Notes under the pieces: generated by a model
Told to the model about the DNA's origin: nothing
Database searches by the model: none
Seen by the model: the letters and a program-made list of their open reading frames with translations, nothing else
In this document: piece by piece, positions 9,831 to 21,100 of the stretch
Position numbering within the stretch: the stretch's first letter is position 1
How the letters are laid out: every line of letters starts with the position of its first letter
Assembly: GCA_914767715.1 (NCBI GenBank)
Contig: OU612074.1
Span: forward strand, 3,425,501-3,489,500
DNA from: Membranipora membranacea
Lineage: Eukaryota > Bryozoa > Gymnolaemata > Cheilostomatida > Membraniporidae
Reading direction: 5' to 3'
DNA: 64,000 bases
Made by a program: the position numbers and the translations under genes

Positions 9831-12800
9831 TTATATATGCAATATAACTATCTTATCTATCTGTGCTCTATTATTTGAAATCAAATGGAGAGAGGGAATG
9901 TGATTATCCTTCAAATAAAATATCAAAAAGAGGTAACGAGCATGCTTGCTACCTGAGCCACTGAAACTGAAAGTTGATTTTGCGTAAGGAATAATCAGGC
10001 CTATGTTTAGTAAAAACAGATTCATCATGAAAGTTCGAGCACATGTTATATGCATAGGGTCATGATTCCGACATATGAGCTTCTTTATTTGGCAGTTGCT
10101 TGCATTTGATCTGCATTGTAAGGACCGGCAGTTGCTTGCTACCAAATCCTCTAGATCTTTACGAGCTGGTAGTGGTGCGGTGTATACAATATTGCAGCCA
10201 GCCCCATCTATGGACGTTGACTATATGCGGTTTGTTTTTTTGTTTCTGTTCAGTCCTCATATATGGATGCCCTTTAGTCAGAGTGTCAGATGTCAGAGGA
10301 TGAAAGTTAAAAATCTATTCATTGTTTTGCCTACCAATAAAATAATCGTAATGGTCACCACACTTCATTAGACCTTGGACTGTTTGCAGCAAATATGACA
10401 TATCGATTGATTTTATCATGTTAACCGAAGGAGAATGCCATTAGTAACCATTACATTGGAGAGAGAAAAGATATTGTAAAAAAGCATGCTGTTTAGTATT
10501 TTCTATTGGTGTTTGGTAATAACAGCGTGTGGGGAGTGATTACACTCATTGTTGTATATTGAACTGGGTCTGGATTAATCGATTCCCTAGCTGCCTAATA
10601 AATTGAAAATTTCACTGAGAAAATTATATAAAGCTTCCAGAGAGCATTGTTTTGTAAAACAGTGTTCGCCTATCATATTTATTGTGTATTAACCTCAATG
10701 TATTGTCTCATTGTTCGCTTTATTTTGTGCACAATTTTCAGCTTTGTTCGTAAAATGGTTTTATCACGGGCGTGAGAACAAAATAATGTGGCATGATGTT
10801 TTTACTCTTTGACTATATCACTGTAGAATCCCAACACAGCGCATTTTTGTTTCCTATCTCTGATGCGGTTAGCCTTAACTATGGTTTTTTTTTAGGTTGT
10901 ATGGTACTCTTCAATCGATTGCAGTGTTACATGTATTAAGGGCCATTTAGAAGGAAAAAGTAGTATGACCTATCAGTTTTGCTACGCTGTAAGTGTAAAC
11001 AAAGGAGTATTTAATACCCGCTATGCGCCCTGCATTACATCACTCTTGTCGCAGTCCTCTCACCTGCACTCACCTGCCGGAGTGAGCCTATGCATAGTAA
11101 TAATAGATTGATTGTCAACAATTGCTTTCGGAGACTGAACTTGGGTAAGTACACTGATCCACAGTCAACATGGGCTGTTTCTGTACACTACTTATTATTA
11201 TATCATCAAACTAATGTGTATGTATAGATATTCAAGTTTGTAGTTTAGAAAAAATGTCAGGGAAGGTAAAGGTCTGAGGCAGGTTTGATACATCGCTATC
11301 GCTAGGGGTGCTTCAACCTCCCCAAAGCATTATAGGTTATAAAAATAACAAATTGAAATCAAAAAGGAGCTGTTGGTGACACGGATTCTTCAATCAATTT
11401 GCTTATAGGCCACCTTATTTAGCTTTCTAAGGGAGGCAGTGCCTCCCCTAAAACTACGGGCTCGTATAATATTGTAAAATTCTGAATTGTTGTTGACTGT
11501 TGAGACAGCTACAACAAGCTGTGATATTGATATTGAATTGCTACTGGCTGGGTAGAGTAGATATTTGGTGATGGCGTGCAACTCTGGTGTACCACATATG
11601 TGGAAACGTTAGACCTCAATAACTCAAACATGTTGAAATTGGAGAACGGTTAAGCCTGTTTGATATTGAATAACCCCTACCCCACACGAAACAATTTTGT
11701 TAAAGTTTGATTAAAATTTATTTCTAGACTTTTTTAAATTGTTGAAATGATGCAGTCACCGCTGAGCTCTGTTTACGATCTCTTACATTAGTTGAAAGGT
11801 GCTGAGCACATGAAAACTGAAGCTGAATGGTTTTAGATGACATGTGATCAGGACCATGGCAAATTTTGTTTTTGGATCACCTAATAAGTACATGCCTACC
11901 ATGGAATATGGAAAATTTCTTGCTTCTATTTAAATATTAGCTTCAGTATTCAAATTGTCCAAGCAGTGCACACTAACCAGGCACTTTCACGTAGATTGTG
12001 CAGTGATGTGTTTTTACATGCTATTCATAAAAAACGATACCACTGACAAAATATGACATTTAGGCTCAAAAGCTCAGCTGTTATGTAATATCATTGATGA
12101 TGACACATTAGGAGGTTCTCGAAACCTTGGCACTCTTTCCATGTTTTAGATTACTTTGACACAGGTTGCTAAATTTTCTTTCAGTGAGTGTTTTCACACT
12201 GAAAAGTAATGAAAATATGTTTTTATTACACCGCTCATGTTATTTTATTGTGCTCTTTGCTGCATGGCATGATTTTCTTAATTAAAATCTCCTGCTTATA
12301 ACTGCCTTGTGACAACTAATCTGAGTGAGTATGAAAGATGATTTTCTATTTATAAACTATGCTCTATTCATAATCTAATAGCATGTTTTAGTCAACCAAG
12401 CCCAAATGCATGTTTTTTCTGGTCTTTCTACTAGTAATGACTGATCAAGTGTTTTTGTCAAGTGTTTGGTTGTTATTTATACCAAATAGACTATTGATAG
12501 CTGGGTACACATTTATTTAAATACACGCAAGACGACAGCTCTGTGTGTTATTGCATTGCACTAATAGCACCAACCGCACTATTTTTGTGTTAATGTTTGT
12601 TGTGAGGCATCTGAGCCAGGGGGAAGGGCACGATGTAAATTTCCACTTTTTCCCTATACAGTGTATCGGCAGCAAATTGAGTGTCTGTAGTTTCCGGTTG
12701 GGACCCTTGCAATCAGCGGGGTATGACAATACATTTCACATAGATTGCTTTTCTGAATAAACTGATAAAATAATTCTACAGTATAATTCTGATAAAATCC

Positions 12801-12980
12801 ATGTTAACTCAATTGATTACATTACAAACAGTTGCAAATTATGACTAGGCTGTTAAGGTACAGTACAGTAGTATTTCATGGAGTGTAGTGAAGCTTCGTA
12901 CCCGGATTCTGTGTTCAAGGAAATTATATAGCAAATTGTATCAAAGTAATTGCAGTCATTGACTGAAATAGCAGATAGAA
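9831..12980. other. Stretch without a recognised gene
   Basis: Several ORFs of 60-100 codons are scattered on both strands; none resembles a protein family or chains through splice sites. One possible first exon is visible: ATG at 11090 followed by 18 codons and a good donor (TTGG|GTAAGT at 11144/11145). No matching downstream exon was found. Confidence 0.35.
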
Positions 12981-13016
12981 TATATAAAGCATAGCACAGG
13001 TGACAGAGATCAGTTC
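12981..13016 (+). promoter_or_regulatory. TATA plus initiator core promoter
   Basis: TATATAAA at 12981 is followed at the canonical spacing of about 30 bp by an initiator-like TCAGTTC (A at 13012). The pairing of both elements makes this one of the clearest core promoters in the window. The downstream first exon (to 13127) ends in a GTAAGA donor. Confidence 0.5.
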
Positions 13017-13127
13017 AGTCAGGATTTGAGGTTGATTTGTCCTACAAAAGAGCAATCAACAGTTTATCAGTAATCAAATACCAATTGCATATGCAAGTTA
13101 GAGATATACCTTGGAGAAGATATATCG
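13012..13127 (+). other. Candidate 5' exon with a 12-codon open start
   Basis: This exon follows the promoter at 12981. An ATG at 13091 opens 12 codons that run in phase 1 into the donor at 13127/13128 (ATCG|GTAAGA). The next plausible exon, 13985-14159, has stops in all frames, so if the two are joined the transcript start is mostly untranslated. It may belong to the ankyrin-kinase gene, whose 5' end is otherwise missing, but no phase-compatible connecting exon was found. Confidence 0.3.
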
Positions 13128-13984
13128 GTAAGACTGTGCCAACAAAGACCAGTACAATTTAGGATTTATCTCACCCTGTGAAATCGATATTTGGATAGAA
13201 ACATTGAGAATATTATAATATAGCTAAGCTCTTAAATTTTATTAGGTCAGATTACCTAATCTTGTGCATGGCATGCTGAGTACTCTGTTGTTTTTATCCC
13301 ACCATCGGCATCAACAAAAATAGATGATCGATATTAAGTCATCACCATTTAATTATTTAATTTAATTCATTGTTATGGTCTATGGGTTCACATTCAAGAT
13401 AAATTGTCTGTGTGTAGGGCTTGAATCAAATTTGTTGATAGCGTGTCAGGAAGATGCACAGGCTCTACTTGAATACATCTATCTTTATAACTTTTTTTGT
13501 AAGTGGAGCCTCCTTGGAGAGGATGGAGTTCACATTTTGTCATTTTGTTGATCAACATGCACATGACATTGAGGCATTTGAGCCTACACAATCTTCATGT
13601 AGAACAATAGATTAATTTAGATAAGCTTTTATGATTCATACCTTGTATAATCGATGAGGAGCATGGTTCTGTGGTATCAGAACCTTGAGTTTACTGAGAA
13701 ACCTTTTTACTGTATTTAAGTCTTAAACACCCATATTCATAACTGTAATTGATTACAATCCTACTTTCACTCATTGGTGGAAGCACAGCCCAATTCCCAA
13801 GTCTGACGCTCATGTTCAATTGACTTGTGCATGCTATCCTAATCATTGGGCAGATTGAAGTGATTATACAAGGAATCTTATTTGAGGCCAATACCTTACA
13901 TATGAACCATAAATGTATAAATTGTATATATATATTAACTGGGTTACAAACATAAATCCTGAAATTTCCTTTTTTTCATTACAG

Positions 13985-14159
13985 GCAAGGAAAGAAAGGA
14001 AGATATTTGATGAGCAGGCTTGTGATTCATTGTCCTGACTCAGAGACTAAATTGAGAGTGCATAAAGGAGCGAGCGACCTGCGTTTGCATTAATTGATAT
14101 GGGCACAGGCTGATCCGAGTACTCACATATGTTCAAATAACCTCATAGGACTGATTTAG
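13985..14159 (+). other. Candidate non-coding 5' exon
   Basis: It is bounded by TTTTTTCATTACAG| on the left and TTTAG|GTGAGT on the right. All three frames contain stops, so it could only be an untranslated exon. An internal 26-codon ORF (ATG at about 14008) is open but does not reach the donor. Confidence 0.3.
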
Positions 14160-16936
14160 GTGAGTTAATTAACACGGTATGCATTCCTCAGAAGTCAATT
14201 TTGGTCGTGGTTGTAAGTAATGGACCATTAAGGTTATGACAACCCTTCAAACTTATTGTGAGAATTTATCATCGTTTCCCCTTTTTATTTTCTTATTTCT
14301 CTCTATTTGTTGGTTATCAAAGCTTTCTCACCGCTGCTCACAGGGGACATAAATTTATCAGCACCCTTGTTGGCTCTAATCAAAGAAGCAACAATATTTC
14401 AAATATTATAATGTTCCAACATCCAATTAATTAATTAAGTATTTGGCCACATTAGAGTGTAACGGGTACAAATTACCACCAGTCCGTGCAATCTAAATAA
14501 CAACACATCTGTTGATTGGTCTATTTTAGACAGACTTAGCTAGTGCTTGCATAACCAGATTGTGCCTAGAGACAGCACAGAAATAATTAACAACCAAGGC
14601 TACCATTTTTGGTTACCACAAATGACAACATATGCCCGGCTGGTACAAATGACATTCATTATAATGGCAAATGCTTGTTCCCCAAAGGTGACACTCGCTG
14701 TAACCCATAAAATTTCAGATTAAGATGTTAGGCACAGGACATTCCAGTTTTTCAAAGCAATAACGAACATTAGTCAATTAGAATGATGCTTGTAACTGTC
14801 TGACTCACTCACTGTTTTTTATGATTCAGCACCTCATCGCATGCAATGCGGTGAGAGGTGCAGATTTGCTGGCTGTAGCGGTTAGTGATGAGGTGCTGAT
14901 ATGTGGAATTCCTTTGTACTTTACATCTGCACATTACAAATTCAACACTTGCTCAGAGATACTGCTAGCCAAAGTCTTGGCTGGTTAAGAGGGAGAGAGG
15001 CAAAACCATGTCAGATGGTACTTTTCAGAATGTGCCGGTTGTTATATTGTGTGTGTGAAAGTGTAGCAGTTTACTTCCACCATATTATATTGACAGGTAT
15101 TTCCGATGACTTGGCATTGGCTCTCTTTTCCACCTAACAACCAACAAGATCAGAGGCGATACATTGTGTAGGATTGAAGCCAACACCCCCCCCCTCGTCT
15201 TTTTTTTAGTAAGCAGCTAAGCAAGGGAGCTATTTGTTCAATTAGTTACCAACAGCCACTTGTCATAATAAATCATGTGGGTCTGGGACTGATATCCAAA
15301 ATAATTTGAGTTATAGGATGAACAATAGAAGAAACCGAAAACTGATGACAAATAGGTTATAGAAAATTCTGAGGGCAGTGAATGGTCTTTTTGACTGACA
15401 CTTTGCTTCATTCAACTACTGATTTATAAATAACATTAACACCCATGGGCGTCAGAAGGATTTACTAAGGGGTGCTCCTTTTAGCTGTGGAGTAGTTAGT
15501 GGCATGTGTAAGCAGGGAGGGTGCGGTAGGGGCGCCCAAGCGCCCTCCTGCCGACGGAAATTTTTTGAAGCATTGGAGCTCCCTGCTTATTTTACTGCAT
15601 ATTGATGATTGGGTGTTTTGAAGTTCAAAACTGAAGCGAAGATCACCTACATTTACTATTAAACTTTTGTCCAATGCTGGCTCAGTTCATCAGATTTAGG
15701 TGCACTTTTATGCCCAGTCAATCGGTTGTTCTGAAGAACCTGAAGATTGCCCTACTTTTCTTAGGTGGTTCAAGGGAGGTCAGATTAGTATATCAATCAT
15801 TGCTTTATTACATAAATTGAGTGCAACCAAATATTTCATATAACCTAAGCATGTGGTTGTTGTTGTTATATACTATACACTATATATATATACACTATAT
15901 AATAACTGTTTACTAAGTAGTGTGTTGGGATGATCTTCAACCAGATCAGCATCTCACACTGTCAACTGCTACTTCTGAGCTTCTTGCTGAGCTTAGAGTT
16001 GTCTTCAGTATTGTTTTGTAGACTATTTTATAAAGACAATTTATCTAACAGCACTGTCCTTTGCTTAGAAAGTGTTAAGACAATTTAAAATCAGTGCTCA
16101 TATAATATGTGAAATATGCAATGCAATTTATTTGAAATCTTTGGTGATGCACTTTGCATTTTATATAATCGTTATATTGCTATACTCTTAATTCGTTGAA
16201 TATACCACTTTAAACAGATTCACTCCTCATCCTAGCGATGAATGGAAATTATGACTACATATAGTATTATATGGTAACATGAAATGAATGTTATAATAAT
16301 GATGTACAAATGTTTTAAGATGTGATATCTGGAAGGGATAACAGAGCGAATCCTGAGCCGGAGCCGGTAGCCGTAACAGCACAGAAAGAGAGCCACATGG
16401 AGTGCTGTTCTTCACCTCTGGGGTTCGTGTAGTGTACTCATCTTTTTAGCTGAATTTTTACATGCAATGTGCTGCAATAAGAACCGAACCGAACGTCTCT
16501 TTTGCTGTTAAGAGTTTGTAAAACTATGGGATTGTAATAAAAATAGGTTTGTAATACAAATTGTTGTATTCCAGTTGGGTTTGTAGTACAAATACTGGCT
16601 GCAAGAAAGCCATCTAGCTGCAAATTTGTAACGAAATGGGTGCTTGAGAGTCTCACTTAGAAATCGATAGAGGGTGAGATTATAGTCAGCACTGCAGGAT
16701 AGGTATTCATCATAAGAGGATGGCCCTTTTACAGTTTTTGGCATAAGACCATTTACCAGACACATTTTCGGAAACAATACAAATTTTATTCATTTCGAGG
16801 CTACTCAATTAAGACTATGTAAAAAATTTCACACAGCTTAGAATAACTAGCAAAGGGAGTATAGTAAAATACAAAAGAAGTATGACTGCAGTGCTCGACC
16901 ATAACCGTTAGCCAGTCAGTCATCCAGTAGTGTGTT
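14160..16936. other. Stretch without a recognised gene
   Basis: No coding exon could be supported on either strand. Small AT microsatellites (for example 15876-15901) and short GC-richer patches (15510-15560, 16340-16420) are present without recognisable identity. Confidence 0.35.
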
Positions 16937-17180
16937 AGTGCCATAGGCATTGGCTTACTCTAAGCAGGCCACCTCAAGGTTGGACCTAGTTTGTTTAGCA
17001 GATTTTATTGCCAACCATATCATGCTCACATGCTCAAGACATCCAGGAAATTCTGGGACGCATGCCTTCTGAACTGATGGGTCATTGAATCCACTGTTCA
17101 TAAAAAAAGATCTGTCTGTGATACTTGCTTTGCTTGAACAAGAAGAAAATCTTGCCCTCCACATACCACATTACGAGATG
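16937..17180 (-). pseudogene. Broken non-LTR retrotransposon reverse transcriptase fragment
   Basis: Minus-strand translation gives, in order, a VEGKIFF block, then in a shifted frame SVQKACVPEFPGCLEH, then SNLEVACLE, a stop codon (16955-16957) and ANAYG. In LINE reverse transcriptases of invertebrates these correspond to the NVEGKIFF, SVQKGGIPGFPGCLEH and V(W/F)LDLANAYGS region around the first catalytic aspartate. Here that aspartate position is changed, one frameshift separates the first two blocks, and an in-frame TAA interrupts the last. It is a short dead fragment without endonuclease or the catalytic YxDD block. Confidence 0.7.
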
Positions 17181-17309
17181 ATAACTTTGTCCTGAAAATA
17201 AAGGAAACTGTTGAAGCACAGCATATCTATAGAAGTGACCAATTTCATAATATCTCACTTTGCAAAGTTCAAGGTACAGCAATATCACAAACAAGGATAA
17301 TTTTCATCG

Positions 17310-17580
17310 TTGAAGCTGAGAGAGTTGAGTCCCTTGGGTAAATGCATGGGAGCTGGGACCCATAGTACACATGCCGCACCCTATACCCGTACTTGTTGGA
17401 AGCCATGCCTTTCTTTATATCGAAGAGCCAGAGGGGGTTCTTTTGACTTTTGTGTGGAGCGTGCAAACACACAGTGGACCGTTCCCGTGTGCAAGTACCA
17501 AAACAGACATGACTGCCGGCGCCGGGAACCTGGACCCTAAAGATTTCAAGTTCATACGCTTTACCACTAGACCACTCAAG
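17310..17580 (-). repeat. SINE-like repeat with tRNA-like head
   Basis: On the minus strand it starts with TGAGTGGTCTAGTGGTAAAGC (A-box-like) and a B-box-like GGTCCAGGTTCCCGG, followed by a GC-richer body of about 200 bp that differs from SINE family 1. Open frames across this segment are by-products of the repeat. Confidence 0.45.
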
Positions 17581-18177
17581 ACTCAAACCAAGGAAGATAA
17601 AAAACAGTACAAATTGCAAAAGTGGACAACCATACAAATATTTTAAGCAAGCAAAATCTGATTTCATCTCCAATTACGATCTGTACTCAATATATATACT
17701 CGACATAAAAAATGTATTCTTTTAATTTTCTTTTTAAACTATTTCTGCACTCATGTAAATGTGTTCTTATTGAGTTCTGTATAGCTCAAATCTAACCAAA
17801 TGAGGCTGCGATCTCAGCATTGTCACATAATGGTTAAATAATATGCTCGAGCTGATCATCAAAATCAGGGTATGAAATCCATTGTGTAGCTGAAATAGTG
17901 GCGTAGTTACCGTCTTCCTAATTAAAAATAATGACAAATTTAATATCCTGATTTTGACTATCAAATTGGTGCAAATTATCTGGCAGCAATTCTGAATTTA
18001 AAGCCTCAATAAGTTTTCCTTGAGCTATAGTGACAGCAAAGATCACACATTTCCTTGAGTGGCAGCAGTAATGTAATTCTGATTTTACCCCATATTGTTG
18101 ATTGGCTTGACTCAATATATAATGTAAATGTGAATTGACCCACCTATGATATAAAAAAAGCTTATTTATATTTCCAG

Positions 18178-21100
18178 AACTGCAGAGCAAGTCACGGAGT
18201 CTGGTCCAGAATGGGCAGACTGGGATTTGAAGGCATGGATAGAAAAGAACATGAAAAATCCAAGGAACATTGATGATCAAAACACTCAGGGGTTCTCTGA
18301 TACAATTTACGCTGTGACAGATAAGCAAAAGCGGTCGGCAATATGCCAACGTTTTCGAGATGGCGAGAAGAAGTCTGTTCTACACATCATGGCCGAGTTC
18401 AGCTTCATTAATCACCTCAAAATACTGCTCTCATCCATTGGAAAAGAAGATGTCATTGATCTACTGAAAAGCCAAGACAAGCGAGGGCAAACACCACTCC
18501 ATATAGCAGCATGCGCAAAATCAATGTCGCATGAGTTGGTCCAAGGTATCATTAACTTCATCGATGGGAATGATCTTGCTCGCCTACTTGTCATTCCCAA
18601 CAAACAAGGGCGCTACCTTTGGAAGCTTATCTCTACTGATACTTTGCTCAAAAAAGTCATACCATTCTCCACCAACAGTGAAGGTATGTGAGTTTCTTCT
18701 AATGAATGATGAATATAAATTATGAATTTACAAAGGGTGATTGACAAAGCAATTATTTAAGAAGGGAGTCACCCCTTAAAGGGCAACCAAGGTTTCGCAG
18801 CAATGCATTAATGGGTAGCAAATAATGTGCTGGGCAGCATCAGCTTTGTGCATTACGCGATGCAAAACTCAAAGTAGTTGCTGACTCTAAGCTGGGTAAC
18901 ACTTCAGTTTAGGGGAGGTTCCACGACTTTGCTGTAATAATTATAGAGCACAGGCTAAATAATAACAGGAACAGGAAACTGCTATGTGGTATTCTCTTTT
19001 AGCTGAGTTTGAGTACCTGATGGGAGAAGTGTTTCACAAGAATTCTGACTGAATAATCATCCGAATTATATTTTGTCTTTTTCCCCATGCAGAAGGTGCA
19101 ATCTGCTATTAATCAATGGCCATCAATGAGAAGTTGTTTGAAACCTTGGTTGCCCTTTAAAGAGCAGTCTTGCTTACTGCACACAACAAGCAAGCTCTGA
19201 GGCTGAAGTAGCTAAGCAGAAGAGAAAGCTTAAGCTTTATCCAGTTATTTGCTTGATTGGCAATCAAAGCTCAGGCCCCATAGGTGTTCAGGAGAAGGTA
19301 GCCAGTCGTAGAATAACAAGTGTTGTCATTGACGAATCCATGGAAAAATTGAGTGAATATTAATAAAACAGTATAATATTCACACCATTGTCATGAGTGG
19401 TCAACGCAGCACACAATGGAGTAGGAGGTAGCTCAGTTGGTTAGAGCGCCTGCCCTCTACCGCGCAAGCGTCGTTGGAGGTCCTGGGTTCGAATCCCGTT
19501 GCGGTCTACTGACTACAGAGCTCATATGACGCCCCAGGTGGGCTCCGACCTGCCTGCAAACTGAGAGAAACTTGGCGCCGAATATGGCGGCCGCGCCCTA
19601 AAGGCACTGATATTTCTCAGTCCTGGGACAACACTTGTGATTTTAACCCACATTTAAAAAACATAGGTTCAACATAAAATGTCGAATGCCTATATTGTGT
19701 AATTAGGGTCATTATGTATAACATTCTTTTCCTTTCTTTCTTTCAATATGTCAATTGATATAATACATGGTATAATCTGGTGTGTTTTTACCAGATTTGA
19801 TGTCTACACTAGAAGAGACCGTGCCATTAGGAATGCAGGATATTCAACAGCTCTTTGAATCTGATAGAATTAAGCGCAGGAGATGTATTGTCCCTTATAA
19901 TCAGAAGAAATGTAAATCATTTGCTCTCCTGCTACACTGCTATGATGACGAGGCTAGCATTCCACTCAACCTTGAGGGCTTAGTTGACAGGGAACAGCTT
20001 ATCTTGGTCAACTACACCAGAAATCAAAGTAAATTGGTTGATTTCTTCTGCCATGCTAAAACAAATTGTGCCTATCTCACTATCTGGATGCTAGCTGGAG
20101 AAGATAAAGGGAACATCGAAACTATTCTTAAAACAATCATCAAGGGATTGGAAGATGTAATGAGTTTCGTCCCAGTGGTGCGTTATTATTGGTTCCTAGT
20201 GGATATGTATTAGCATCAAATGCTCAGTTTTCCTCTCTGAGTTCAACTCATGAATCCAATATGCAGGTCTAAGATACTCGTAATTGTTTTTTCCACTGGT
20301 CAGCATAAAGAAATTTACTAAGGAGTTGACTACAAATATTTTTTTTGCATTTTACTTTACAAATGATTCGATTGGCGACATTGTGGGCTTCAAATCAATG
20401 GGGGGACCATAATATTTGCTTTGTTGACCTGTATTACTGCCAATATCAAATGCAAGCCTGTAAAATTTTTACCTCTATGTTAACATAGGGATTTTATTTA
20501 TAGATTATAATGGTCCAGCTAAGCAGCAGTCATACGGAAACAGCACTTTCTGAGTTTAAAGAAGAATTGATGAGACTAAACAGGCGTAACACAGTCTTAT
20601 ACGTTGAGGTGCTAGATGATTCACAGAAAAGTGAGGAGTCTTTTCTTTGGGACATGGCTGCAGAGCTCAAGAAATCAGATGGTTCAAAGGACATCAAGGA
20701 TATCCTTCAAGATCTGACTTGTGACATGAATGATAGCCATATTCCAAAAAGAATCGGTAGCATATTGTCATTGATTGAACCGAGATCAGCAAGCCACGTG
20801 GAAGGTATAATAGTTGGATGAAGTTATGCAGCCTTGCTCATTTTCAATATTCTTCAAGACAAATTTAAGCAAATTTTCTAATCACTCTTTGAGCTCTTAA
20901 GTTTCATATTGAGATTTTTATCAACAGCTTCTCAGATTCATTGATGATCGAAGAGCTAAATTGCATACAACTTAACAACATGTCCAGACTAAATTTCTTT
21001 CTACTGTTGTTAAACAGCGGATGCACCAGGAAATAATAGACCTCTGCATAGTTTTGGAGGTAATGAGACAGTGGATAATTTGGCAATGGGAGATGGAGTG

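Noticed and set aside
10075-10371. 98-codon ORF with hydrophobic stretch
   Set aside because: No signal-peptide start, no splice partners and no family resemblance. Its middle contains a TGCAG that could be an acceptor, but nothing downstream continues the frame.
17269-17673. ORFs of 76, 91 and 134 codons around 17.3-17.7 kb
   Set aside because: They run through a SINE-like repeat with a tRNA-like head. Overlapping frames on both strands in a GC-richer repeat are expected by chance.
19424-19510. Functional tRNA gene
   Set aside because: A and B boxes are excellent, but the acceptor ends do not pair, the anticodon arm is expanded, and a SINE body shared with 56441-56640 follows directly.
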